Assembly (NCBI RefSeq): GCF_004684095.1
Contig: NZ_SRII01000007.1
Location: 248,001 to 312,000 of the forward strand
Length of the DNA stretch: 64,000 bases
Reading direction: 5' to 3'
Source: Hymenobacter sp. UV11
GTDB lineage: Bacteria; Bacteroidota; Bacteroidia; Cytophagales; Hymenobacteraceae
In this document: in pieces, positions 43,113 to 51,131 of the stretch
How positions within the stretch are numbered: position 1 is the first letter of the stretch
How the letters are laid out: every line of letters begins with the position of its first letter
Made by a program: the position numbers and the translations under genes
Notes under the pieces: model-generated
What the model was told of the DNA's origin: nothing
The model's database searches: none
Seen by the model: the letters and a program-made list of their open reading frames with translations, nothing else

Positions 43113-44849
43113 GTGTCAACTCAATCCGCCTCCCCGGCCTACGTCATTGGCCTCGACTACGGCACCGACTCGGTGCGGGCGCTGCTCGTGGATGCGCGCA
43201 CCGGCGCCGAAGTGGCGCAGGCCGTGCACTACTACCCCCGCTGGAAGCAGGGCCAATACTGTAACCCCGCCAAAAACCGCTTTCGCCAGCACCCCCTCGA
43301 CCACCTCGAAGGCCTCGAAGCCACCGTGCGCGAAGTAGCGCTGAAGGTGCCGTCTGAGCAGATTCTGGGTCTTGCCATCGACACCACCGGCTCCACGCCG
43401 GGCCCCGTGAACGAGCAGGGCCAGCTGCTGGGCATGCTGCCCGAATTCGCGGAGAACCCCAACGCGCTGTTTATCCTCTGGAAAGACCACACGGCCCTGG
43501 CCGAGGCGGCCGAAATCAACCACAAGGCCCGCACCTGGGGCGGCGAGGACTTCACCAAGTACGAGGGCGGCATCTATTCTTCGGAGTGGTTTTGGGCCAA
43601 AATCATGCACACCGTGCGCGAGGATGAGGCCGTGGCCAAAGCGGCCTACTCCTGGATGGAGCACTGCGACTGGCTCACGCTCACGCTCACCGGCCAGCCG
43701 CTGGCCGGGTTCAAGCGCAGCCGCTGCGCCGCCGGCCACAAGGCCCTGTGGCACGCCAGCTGGGGCGGCCTACCCCCCGAGGAGTTCCTGACCCACCTCG
43801 ACCCTAAGCTGGCCGGCTTACGCAATCGATTGTTTACCGAAACCTACACCGCCGACCAAGTTGCCGGGCATCTTTCGGCTGAGTGGGCCGAGCGTTTGGG
43901 CCTGACTACCAACACGGTAATCGCCGTGGGCTCGTTCGACGCCCACGCGGGCGCCGTGGCCGGCGAAATCGAGTCGTACTCGATGGTGAAGGTGATGGGC
44001 ACCAGCACCTGCGACATTGTGGTGGCCCCGACCGCCGAGGTGGGCGACCACCTGGTGGCCGGCATCTGCGGGCAGGTCGATGGCTCCGTGATTCCCGGCA
44101 TGGTAGGGCTGGAGGCCGGCCAATCGGCCTTTGGCGACCTGCTGGCCTGGTTCCGCCAGATGCTGGAGTGGCCCTTGCAGGCCGCCACGCTGGCCCACTC
44201 GCAGGTGCTGAGCGCCGAGCAGCTGGCCCTGTTTCAGCAGGAAGTGAGCGACAACCTGCTCCGTCAGCTCACCCAGGCCGCCTCGGAGGTGGACCCCGCC
44301 GAGAGCAGCGTTATCGCCCTCGACTGGGTGAACGGCCGCCGCACGCCCGACGCCAACCAGGCCCTCAAAGGCGCCTTGATGAACCTGACGATGGGCACCT
44401 CGGCCCCGCAGGTGTTCCGGGCGCTGGTCGAGGCCATCTGCTACGGCTCGAAGCAGATTGTGGAGCGCTTTGAGAGCGAAGGCATCCCCATTAAGCAAGT
44501 GATTGGAATAGGGGGGGTAGCGAAAAAATCGGCCTTCGTGATGCAGACCCTGGCCGACGTGCTCGACCGGCCCATCAAAATCGCGGTGTCGGAGCAGGCG
44601 CCGGCGCTGGGCGCGGCCATGTACGCCGCCGTGGCCGCCGGCATTTACGCCGACGTTCTCGCCGCCCAAAAGGCGCTGGGCAGCGGCTTCGCCGAAACCT
44701 ACACGCCTAATCCGGCCCGCGTGGCCGACTACGCCAGCCGCTACGCGCAGTACCAGGCGCTGGGCCAGTTTGTGGAAAGCGCTACTTCTAGCCCAACTTC
44801 TACCGACCGTCATGCTGAGCTTGTCGAAGCATCTCGCGTGCAGCAGTAA
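43113..44849 (+). CDS. araB: Ribulokinase (FGGY family)
   Basis: A 578-aa kinase that phosphorylates L-ribulose with ATP. The N-terminal FGGY domain starts with VIGLDYGTDSVRALLVD; landmarks are IDTTGSTPGPVNEQG, FILWKDHTALAEA, ESYSMVKVMGTSTCDIV, GMVGLEAGQSAFGD and the C-terminal GIGGVAKKSAFVMQTLADV. These fit AraB rather than xylulokinase, as do the neighbours araD and araA. The GTG at 43113 starts just ahead of the conserved domain. The last 14 or so residues (RHAELVEASRVQQ) are encoded by an inserted palindromic repeat and are not part of the family. An operator-like palindrome lies inside the gene at 43818. Confidence 0.92.
   Translation: MSTQSASPAYVIGLDYGTDSVRALLVDARTGAEVAQAVHYYPRWKQGQYCNPAKNRFRQHPLDHLEGLEATVREVALKVPSEQILGLAIDTTGSTPGPVNEQGQLLGMLPEFAENPNALFILWKDHTALAEAAEINHKARTWGGEDFTKYEGGIYSSEWFWAKIMHTVREDEAVAKAAYSWMEHCDWLTLTLTGQPLAGFKRSRCAAGHKALWHASWGGLPPEEFLTHLDPKLAGLRNRLFTETYTADQVAGHLSAEWAERLGLTTNTVIAVGSFDAHAGAVAGEIESYSMVKVMGTSTCDIVVAPTAEVGDHLVAGICGQVDGSVIPGMVGLEAGQSAFGDLLAWFRQMLEWPLQAATLAHSQVLSAEQLALFQQEVSDNLLRQLTQAASEVDPAESSVIALDWVNGRRTPDANQALKGALMNLTMGTSAPQVFRALVEAICYGSKQIVERFESEGIPIKQVIGIGGVAKKSAFVMQTLADVLDRPIKIAVSEQAPALGAAMYAAVAAGIYADVLAAQKALGSGFAETYTPNPARVADYASRYAQYQALGQFVESATSSPTSTDRHAELVEASRVQQ
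43818..43837. promoter_or_regulatory. Intragenic operator-like palindrome in araB
   Basis: TTACGCAATCGATTGTTTAC agrees at 17 of 20 positions with the perfect palindrome upstream of susC (36641-36660), including the central CAATCGATTG. It encodes LRNRLFT in the araB frame. Function as an operator is inference. Confidence 0.4.
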
Positions 44850-44911
44850 ATCCAATCGTTCAACGATGCGCGCGAGATGCTTTGACAAGCGGACGCTAGA
44901 TGAAGCATGAC
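44809..44911. repeat. Palindromic repeat family 1, copy 1 (overlaps araB end)
   Basis: GTCATGCTGAGCTTGTCGAA opens the left arm at 44809; the right arm GAGATGCTTTGACAAGC is followed by altered bases before GCATGAC (44905-44911). The most degenerate of four copies. The left arm is translated as the araB C-terminus; the araD ATG lies 19 nt beyond the right end. Confidence 0.85.
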
Positions 44912-44929
44912 GTTCTTAGTCGCTTAAAA

Positions 44930-45631
44930 ATGAGCCAGTACCAAGATTTAAAACAAGCCTGCTACGAGGCCAATATGCAATTGCCGGCGTTGGGTCTGGT
45001 GCTCTTCACCTTTGGCAACGCGAGCGTGGTGGACCGCGCGCGGAGCGTGTTCGCCATCAAGCCCAGCGGCGTACCCTACGCCACGCTGAAGCCGGAGGAC
45101 ATCGTGATTGTCGATTTCGACAACAACGTGGTGGAGGGCACCAAACGCCCGAGCAGCGATACCAAAACGCACGCGCTGCTCTTTAAGGAGTGGCCCATGA
45201 TTGGCGGCATCGTGCACACGCACAGCACCTACGCCACGGCCTGGGCCCAGGCGCAGGCCGATATTCCCATTCTGGGCACAACCCACGCCGACCACCTCAC
45301 CGCCGACGTGCCCTGCGCCCCGCCCATGAGCGACGAGCTCATTCAGGGCGACTACGAGAATCAGACCGGCTGGCAAATCATCAACGAGTTTAAAAAGCGC
45401 GGCCTCTCGCCCAGCGAGGTGGAGATGATACTCGTGGGCAACCACGCGCCCTTTACCTGGGGCAAAACGGTGGAGAAAGCCGTGTACCACAGCGCCGTAC
45501 TCGAAGAAGTAGCCCGCCTGGCCTACCTCACCTGTACCCTCAAGCCGGGGGTAGCGCGGCTCAAAGACGCACTGATTAACAAGCATTACCAGCGCAAGCA
45601 CGGCGCTGGCTCTTACTACGGGCAGTCGTAG
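44930..45631 (+). CDS. araD: L-ribulose-5-phosphate 4-epimerase
   Basis: A 233-aa class II aldolase/epimerase, normal length. It converts L-ribulose-5-phosphate to D-xylulose-5-phosphate. Zinc-binding His residues are in IVHTHSTYATAWAQ and the later NHAPFTWGK; phosphate-binding FGNASVVDR and IKPSGVPYATL are as in AraD. The ATG at 44930 gives the family N-terminus (MSQYQDLKQACYEANM); the ATG at 44900 lies inside the repeat region. Situated between araB and araA. Confidence 0.95.
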   Translation: MSQYQDLKQACYEANMQLPALGLVLFTFGNASVVDRARSVFAIKPSGVPYATLKPEDIVIVDFDNNVVEGTKRPSSDTKTHALLFKEWPMIGGIVHTHSTYATAWAQAQADIPILGTTHADHLTADVPCAPPMSDELIQGDYENQTGWQIINEFKKRGLSPSEVEMILVGNHAPFTWGKTVEKAVYHSAVLEEVARLAYLTCTLKPGVARLKDALINKHYQRKHGAGSYYGQS

Positions 45632-45710
45632 CGCGGACTTTCAGTCCGCGACTGCAACGCCTAGTAATCCATTAAATAAGCCTTACTCGCGGACTGAAAG
45701 TCCGCGCTAC
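45628..45710. repeat. Nested palindromic repeat between araD and araA
   Basis: Arms GTAGCGCGGACTTTCAGTCC... (45628-45651) and its exact reverse complement (45687-45710), 24 bp each. Each arm holds its own small palindrome (GCGGACTTTCAGTCCGC), so either one long stem or two short ones can form. The left arm overlaps the araD stop codon; the right arm ends 5 nt before the araA ATG. Confidence 0.8.
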
Positions 45711-45715
45711 TTCCC

Positions 45716-47203
45716 ATGATTGACATTTCGCAGTACGAAGCCTGGTTCATTACCGGCAGCCAGCACCTATACGGCCCCGAAACGCTGGAGCAGGTAGCCC
45801 AACATTCGCAGGAAATCGCCGCCGAGCTCGGCACCAAGCTGCCCATCAAAATTGTGTACAAGCCGGTGCTCACCGGCCCGACCGAGATTTTTAAGCTGAT
45901 GCAGGAGGCCAACACGACCCCTAACTGTGTGGGCCTGATTGCCTGGATGCACACCTTCTCGCCGGCCAAGATGTGGATTAACGGCTTGAAAATATTGCAG
46001 AAGCCGCTGGCCCACCTGCACACGCAGTACAACCGCGATATTCCGTGGGATGCCATCGACATGGACTTCATGAACACCAACCAGTCGGCGCACGGCGACC
46101 GCGAGTTTGGCTTCATCGGCTCGCGCATGCGCCTGAACCGCAAGGTGATAGTGGGTCATTGGCAGAGCACCGACGTGCACGAGCGCCTCAGCATCTGGAG
46201 CCGCGTGGCCTGCGCCTGGGCCGACTGGCAGGGCGGCCGCTTTGTGCGCTTTGGCGACAACATGCGCTACGTGGCCGTGACGGAGGGCGATAAAGTAGAG
46301 GCCGAAATCAAGTTTGGTTACGAGGTGAATACCTACGGCATCGGCGACCTGGTGGCCGAGGTGAATGAGGTGACCGACGCGCAGATTGCGGAGCTAGTGG
46401 CTACCTATGAAACCGAATACGAGCTGGCCGACGACCTGCGCGACGGCGGTGCCAAGCGCGAAAGCCTGCGCGACGCGGCCCGCATCGAGCTGGGCATGCG
46501 CAAGTTCCTGACTGACCGCAACGCCAAGGGCTTCACCGACACGTTTGAGGATTTGCACGGCATGAAGCAGCTGCCCGGCATCGCTACCCAGCGCCTGATG
46601 GCCGACGGCTACGGCTTCGGCGGCGAGGGCGACTGGAAGACCTCGGCTCTGGTGCGTGCCATGAAGGTGATGGGCGCCGGCCTGCCCGGCGGCAACTCGT
46701 TTATGGAGGATTATACCTACCACTTCGCGCCCGGTCAGGAGCAGGTGCTGGGCTCGCACATGCTCGAAATCTGCCCCAGCATTGCCGAGGGCAAGGTGCG
46801 CGCCGAGGTGCACCCACTCGGTATCGGCGGCAAGGAAGACCCGGTGCGCCTGGTGTTTAACTGCCCCGCCGGCGAGGGCCTGAACGCCACCATCGTGGAC
46901 ATGGGCAACCGCTTCCGCATGATTGTCAACGAAGTAGTGGCCGTGGCCCCCGCCCACGAGCTGCCCAACCTGCCCGTAGCCCGCATCCTCTGGGAGGTGA
47001 AGCCCGACATGAAAACCGGCGTGGCCGCCTGGATTCTGGCCGGCGGCGCCCACCACACCGGCTTCAGCCAAAACCTGACCGCCGAGTACCTGGAGGACTT
47101 CGCCGAGATGGCCGGCATTGAGTTCCTGATTATCGATGCTGACACCAAGCTGCGCACCTTTAAGAACGAACTGCGCTTCAATGAGGTAGCTTTTCGGGGG
47201 TAG
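45716..47203 (+). CDS. araA: L-arabinose isomerase
   Basis: A 495-aa Mn2+-dependent isomerase, of standard length, turning L-arabinose into L-ribulose. Family landmarks: [15 protein letters not shown] at the start, [71 protein letters not shown] and the C-terminal [10 protein letters not shown]. First step of the cytosolic arabinose pathway; araB and araD are directly upstream. Confidence 0.96.
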   Translation: MIDISQYEAWFITGSQHLYGPETLEQVAQHSQEIAAELGTKLPIKIVYKPVLTGPTEIFKLMQEANTTPNCVGLIAWMHTFSPAKMWINGLKILQKPLAHLHTQYNRDIPWDAIDMDFMNTNQSAHGDREFGFIGSRMRLNRKVIVGHWQSTDVHERLSIWSRVACAWADWQGGRFVRFGDNMRYVAVTEGDKVEAEIKFGYEVNTYGIGDLVAEVNEVTDAQIAELVATYETEYELADDLRDGGAKRESLRDAARIELGMRKFLTDRNAKGFTDTFEDLHGMKQLPGIATQRLMADGYGFGGEGDWKTSALVRAMKVMGAGLPGGNSFMEDYTYHFAPGQEQVLGSHMLEICPSIAEGKVRAEVHPLGIGGKEDPVRLVFNCPAGEGLNATIVDMGNRFRMIVNEVVAVAPAHELPNLPVARILWEVKPDMKTGVAAWILAGGAHHTGFSQNLTAEYLEDFAEMAGIEFLIIDADTKLRTFKNELRFNEVAFRG

Positions 47204-47224
47204 GGGGAAATGACCCCTGGGGGT

Positions 47225-47349
47225 ACCTCAGCCCCTAGCCCCCTCTCCAAAAAAGAGGGGGAACTAGCTCTAGCATAGTTCTTAGGTTAGGAGCTAGGAC
47301 TAAAAACTAGTTCCCTCTCTTTTTTGGAGAGGAGGCTAGGGAGTGAGGT
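47225..47349. repeat. Palindromic repeat family 2, copy 1 (CCTCTCC...GGAGAGG)
   Basis: Left arm 47225-47267 (ACCTCAGCCCCTAGCCCCCT...) pairs with 47307-47349 (...GGAGTGAGGT style) with a few mismatches; each arm also holds CTCTCC-A6-GAG. A second copy is at 59259-59378. It separates araA from the GH51 gene. Confidence 0.75.
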
Positions 47350-47396
47350 GAGCCGTTCGCGCCTGCCCACATTTTTCGATTTTAACACTGATACCC

Positions 47397-49448
47397 ATGA
47401 CCAGTCCCACCCGCCTCCCTGCCCTCACCACCGGCCTTGCCCTGCTGGGTGCACTCGCCGCCAGCGCCCAGGCGCCGGCTACCCTCACCGTGCAGGTGAA
47501 TAAGCCCGGCGCGGCCGTGAATAAGAATATGTACGGCCTGTTCTTCGAGGACATCAACTTTGCTGCCGACGGGGGCCTGTACCCCGAGCTGGTCAAGAAC
47601 AAGTCGTTCGAAATCAACCCTGGCCTCATTGGCTGGAAGGCGCTGCAAAGCGGCTTCAACCTCGATACCTACGCCGTGCGCAACGAGCAGGGCATCAGCC
47701 AGAACAACACGCACTACCTGCGCCTGGCGACCCGGGCGGGCGGCACCGGTGAGGCGGGCATCGAGAACGAGGGCTTCCGGGGCATGGGCGTGAAGGTGCG
47801 TGAAGAGTATAATCTCTCCTTCTACGCCCGGCGCGGCGCAGGCAGCATTAGCGGCCTCACCGCCATGCTGGTGGGGGAGAAGGGCGAGGTGCTGGCCCAG
47901 GCGCCGGTCACGGGCTTTGGCGACCAGTGGCAGCAATACAAGGCCGTGCTCAAGCCCAGCAGTACGAACAATAAGGCCCACCTCAAGCTGGTGCTCACCG
48001 GCACCGGCAGCGTGGATTTGGACGTGGTATCGCTCTTTCCGAAGGATACCTGGATGGGCCGGCCCAACGGCCTGCGCACCGATTTGGTGCAGCTGCTCAA
48101 GGACATGAAGCCGGGCTTCTTGCGCTTTCCGGGCGGCTGCATCGTGGAGGGCCGCACCCTCTCGGAGCGCTACCAGTGGAAGGAAACCATCGGCGACGTG
48201 GCCGCGCGCATGCCGCTCATCAACCGCTGGAATATGGAGTTCAAGCACCGCTCGACGCCCGACTACTACCAGTCGTTCGGGCTGGGGTTCTTTGAGTATT
48301 TCCAGCTTTCGGAAGACATTGGCGCCGAGCCCCTACCCATCCTGAACGTGGGTATGGCCTGCCAGTTCAACTCGGGCGAGCTGGCCCCGATGGGCAGCGC
48401 CAGCGCCGCCGGCAAAGGCCCGAACGCGGAAGCCGCGCCCAACACCGGCGACCCGTCGCTGGACGTATTCATCCAGGATGCGCTCGACCTGGTGGAGTTT
48501 GCCAACGGTCCGGCCAGCAGTACCTGGGGCGCCAAGCGCGTGGCCATGGGCCACCCCGCGCCGTTCAACCTCAAGTACATAGGGGTAGGGAATGAGCAAT
48601 GGGGTCCGCAGTATTTGGAGCGCTACGAGCCGTTTGCGAAGGCCATCAAGGCTAAATACCCGAAGATGGAAATTGTGAGCAGTGCCGGCCCCAGCCCCGA
48701 CGGCGAGCTGTTTGACAAGGCCAGCAAGCGCCTCGGCGAGCTCAAAGCCGAGTACGTGGACGAGCACTACTACGCCAAGCCCGAGTGGTTTCGCGAGCAC
48801 GCCGACCGCTACGATAAGTACCCCCGCACCGGCCCCAAAATCTTCGCCGGCGAGTACGCCGCCCAGAGCGTGGCCATCGGTAGCCCCGACAACAAGAATA
48901 CCTGGGAGTGCGCCATCTCGGAGGCCGCGTTTATGACCGGTCTGGAGCGCAACGCCGACGTAGTAGGCATGGCCAGCTACGCCCCGCTCTTCGCCAACGT
49001 GGACGCCTGGCAGTGGACGCCCGACATGATTTGGTTTGATAACCTGAACTCGTACGGCTCGCCGAGCTACTACGTGCAGAAGCTCTACGCCCTTAACAAG
49101 GGCACCCGCGTGCTGCCCGTGACTATGCCCGCCGGGGCCAAAAACGGCGCCGACAACCTCTTTGCCAGCGCCGTGGCCGACGACGCAGCCGGCGACGTGG
49201 TAGTAAAGCTGGTGAACTACTCCAGCAGCCCGCGCCCGGTCAGCATCAACCTGGCCGGGGCCAAAAAGCTCGGCAAAACCGGCCGCGCCCAAACCCTGGC
49301 CAGCGCCGACCTGCAAACCCAGAACAGCCTGACGCAGCCCAAAAAGCTCGCTCCCCAGGAATCGACTTTCAGCGTGAAAGGCTCGACGCTGAGCTACACG
49401 CTGGCCCCCAACTCGTTCACGGTGCTGCGCGTGCCGGGCAGGAAATAG
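47397..49448 (+). CDS. GH51 alpha-L-arabinofuranosidase
   Basis: A 683-aa exported glycosidase; signal peptide ALLGALAASAQAP. The start of the catalytic part, NMYGLFFEDINFAADGGLYP, is typical of GH51; a carbohydrate-binding-like insert (about residues 100-210) comes before the barrel. Acid/base Glu near residue 399 in GNEQWGPQYL; nucleophile Glu near 455 in DEHYYAKPEWF. A C-terminal beta-sandwich ends the protein. It removes alpha-L-arabinofuranosyl groups from arabinan, arabinoxylan or arabinogalactan. Next to the arabinose pathway genes. Confidence 0.93.
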   Translation: MTSPTRLPALTTGLALLGALAASAQAPATLTVQVNKPGAAVNKNMYGLFFEDINFAADGGLYPELVKNKSFEINPGLIGWKALQSGFNLDTYAVRNEQGISQNNTHYLRLATRAGGTGEAGIENEGFRGMGVKVREEYNLSFYARRGAGSISGLTAMLVGEKGEVLAQAPVTGFGDQWQQYKAVLKPSSTNNKAHLKLVLTGTGSVDLDVVSLFPKDTWMGRPNGLRTDLVQLLKDMKPGFLRFPGGCIVEGRTLSERYQWKETIGDVAARMPLINRWNMEFKHRSTPDYYQSFGLGFFEYFQLSEDIGAEPLPILNVGMACQFNSGELAPMGSASAAGKGPNAEAAPNTGDPSLDVFIQDALDLVEFANGPASSTWGAKRVAMGHPAPFNLKYIGVGNEQWGPQYLERYEPFAKAIKAKYPKMEIVSSAGPSPDGELFDKASKRLGELKAEYVDEHYYAKPEWFREHADRYDKYPRTGPKIFAGEYAAQSVAIGSPDNKNTWECAISEAAFMTGLERNADVVGMASYAPLFANVDAWQWTPDMIWFDNLNSYGSPSYYVQKLYALNKGTRVLPVTMPAGAKNGADNLFASAVADDAAGDVVVKLVNYSSSPRPVSINLAGAKKLGKTGRAQTLASADLQTQNSLTQPKKLAPQESTFSVKGSTLSYTLAPNSFTVLRVPGRK

Positions 49449-49485
49449 GGGGGTAGGGCTGCCCTGGCAACCGCTATAAGAGAAG

Positions 49486-49522
49486 CGTCATGCGGCCACC
49501 CGCGCCGCATGACGTTTTTTTT
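49486..49522 (+). terminator. Terminator after the GH51 gene
   Basis: Stem CGTCATGCGGC / GCCGCATGACG, 7-nt loop, followed by T8. Confidence 0.9.
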
Positions 49523-49588
49523 GGAGCAATGCGCCGGTCACCTCATTTTTTAAGTCTGCCATTTTCGCTCTTATTCCACAGAATTCCC

Positions 49589-51106
49589 ATGAAGAAGCCC
49601 GTTTCTCCTTCGCTGCGCTGGAGCAGCTTGCTGCTGGCGCTGCTGCTCGGCGCTTCTTCTTGCAAGAAGGAGGACACTGCCGCCACGCCTACCCCCACGC
49701 CCACGCCAGTCCCGACGCCTACCCCCACGCCGGCCGCGTTTGACATCAACAGCATCACCGACACCTACGCCAACGTGGCGGCGCTGAGCTTCTACGCGCA
49801 GTGGGGGCCTTATAACGTGCACGACCCGGCCGTTATCAAGGCCGATGATGGCTACTACTACATGTACAGCACCGACGTGGGCTACGGCATTTCGGATGCC
49901 GTGCTGACGCCCGGCTTGCAGATGCGCCGCTCGAAGGACCTGGTGCAGTGGGAGTTCGTAGGCTGGGCCCTGAAGGGCCTGCCGCCGCTGGGCGTGGCCT
50001 ACATTACGCAGCGCGGCGGCACGCCCAACAAGCTGCTGTGGGCGCCCTACGTGCTGAAAGTAGGCAGTGAATACCGGCTGTATTACTCGTTGGCTTCCGA
50101 TGTGTTCAAGCTGAGTACCATTGGATTGGCTACGGCTTCGTCGCCCACCGGGCCCTGGACGGAAAAGGGCTTGGTCGTGACTACCGACAACTCATCGGCT
50201 GACATCACCAACGGCATCGACCCCACGGTCATCATCGACCAGCAGGGCCAGCACCGGATGTACTACGGCTCGGCTTTCGATGGTATTCATATGGTGAAGC
50301 TCGATGCCGCCACTGGCCTCAATGCTACCCCCGGCGACCGCGGCCCACGCATCGCGCAGCGCGGTTTCACGGGCACCCAAATCAACGGCAACATCGAGGG
50401 GCCGGAGATTATCTACAACGCGGAGCAGAAGAAGTACTACCTATTCATCTCCTACGACTGGCTCCAAACCAAGTACAACGTGCGGGTGGGCCGCGCCGAC
50501 TCGCCGGCCGGGCCATTCCTCGATTTTAAGGGCCGCGACATCAACCTGGCCGAAGACCACGGCCCCATGATACTGGCGCCCTACCAGTTTAGCGGGCACA
50601 GCGGCTGGCAGGGCACGGGCCACTGCGGCGTGTTTTCGGATGGTAACGGCCAGTACTTCATGGCCCACCAGGGCCGGCCGGGCATCGACTCGTACTACAT
50701 GGACCTGCACGTGCGCAAGATTTTCTGGACGCCCTCGGGCTGGCCGGTGGTGTCGCCCGAGCGCTATGCGGGCGAGGACAACAGCGCCGTGGCCCAGGCC
50801 GACCTGGCCGGCACTTGGGAACAGATTACCCTCAACTACATCGTGATTCCGGGCTACGCCAACGAGCAGCTCACGCCCAACTTTCAGTACAGTACTGCCC
50901 TCACGCTCGCGGCCGACGGCACCTTCGGCGGCGCCACCACCGGCACCTGGACCTACGCCGCGCCGTGGCTCACGCTGCGCTTTGGCAACGGCACCAGCGC
51001 GCCGGTGTACGTGCAGCAGGGCCGCGACTGGGAAAACAAGAAAGCCACTATCATCTTCACGGGCCTCGATACCAACGGCACGGCCATTTGGGGTAAGAAA
51101 AAATAG
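49589..51106 (+). CDS. GH43-family arabinan-degrading lipoprotein
   Basis: A 505-aa lipoprotein: signal LLLALLLGASSCKKE, then a Pro-Thr repeat linker (TPTPTPTPVPTPTPTP) that should place the enzyme away from the membrane. Five-bladed propeller domain with the GH43 catalytic set: base Asp in HDPAVIKADDGYYYMY (near residue 77), Asp in GIDPTVIID (near 210) and acid Glu in IEGPEIIYN (near 270). A C-terminal beta-rich domain (residues about 415-505) follows, as in endo-alpha-1,5-L-arabinanases with an extra domain. I chose the ATG at 49589 for the clean lipoprotein signal. Probably acts on the cell surface. Confidence 0.88.
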   Translation: MKKPVSPSLRWSSLLLALLLGASSCKKEDTAATPTPTPTPVPTPTPTPAAFDINSITDTYANVAALSFYAQWGPYNVHDPAVIKADDGYYYMYSTDVGYGISDAVLTPGLQMRRSKDLVQWEFVGWALKGLPPLGVAYITQRGGTPNKLLWAPYVLKVGSEYRLYYSLASDVFKLSTIGLATASSPTGPWTEKGLVVTTDNSSADITNGIDPTVIIDQQGQHRMYYGSAFDGIHMVKLDAATGLNATPGDRGPRIAQRGFTGTQINGNIEGPEIIYNAEQKKYYLFISYDWLQTKYNVRVGRADSPAGPFLDFKGRDINLAEDHGPMILAPYQFSGHSGWQGTGHCGVFSDGNGQYFMAHQGRPGIDSYYMDLHVRKIFWTPSGWPVVSPERYAGEDNSAVAQADLAGTWEQITLNYIVIPGYANEQLTPNFQYSTALTLAADGTFGGATTGTWTYAAPWLTLRFGNGTSAPVYVQQGRDWENKKATIIFTGLDTNGTAIWGKKK

Positions 51107-51131
51107 GCGGCCGCGCCGCTGCTCTTAGCAC

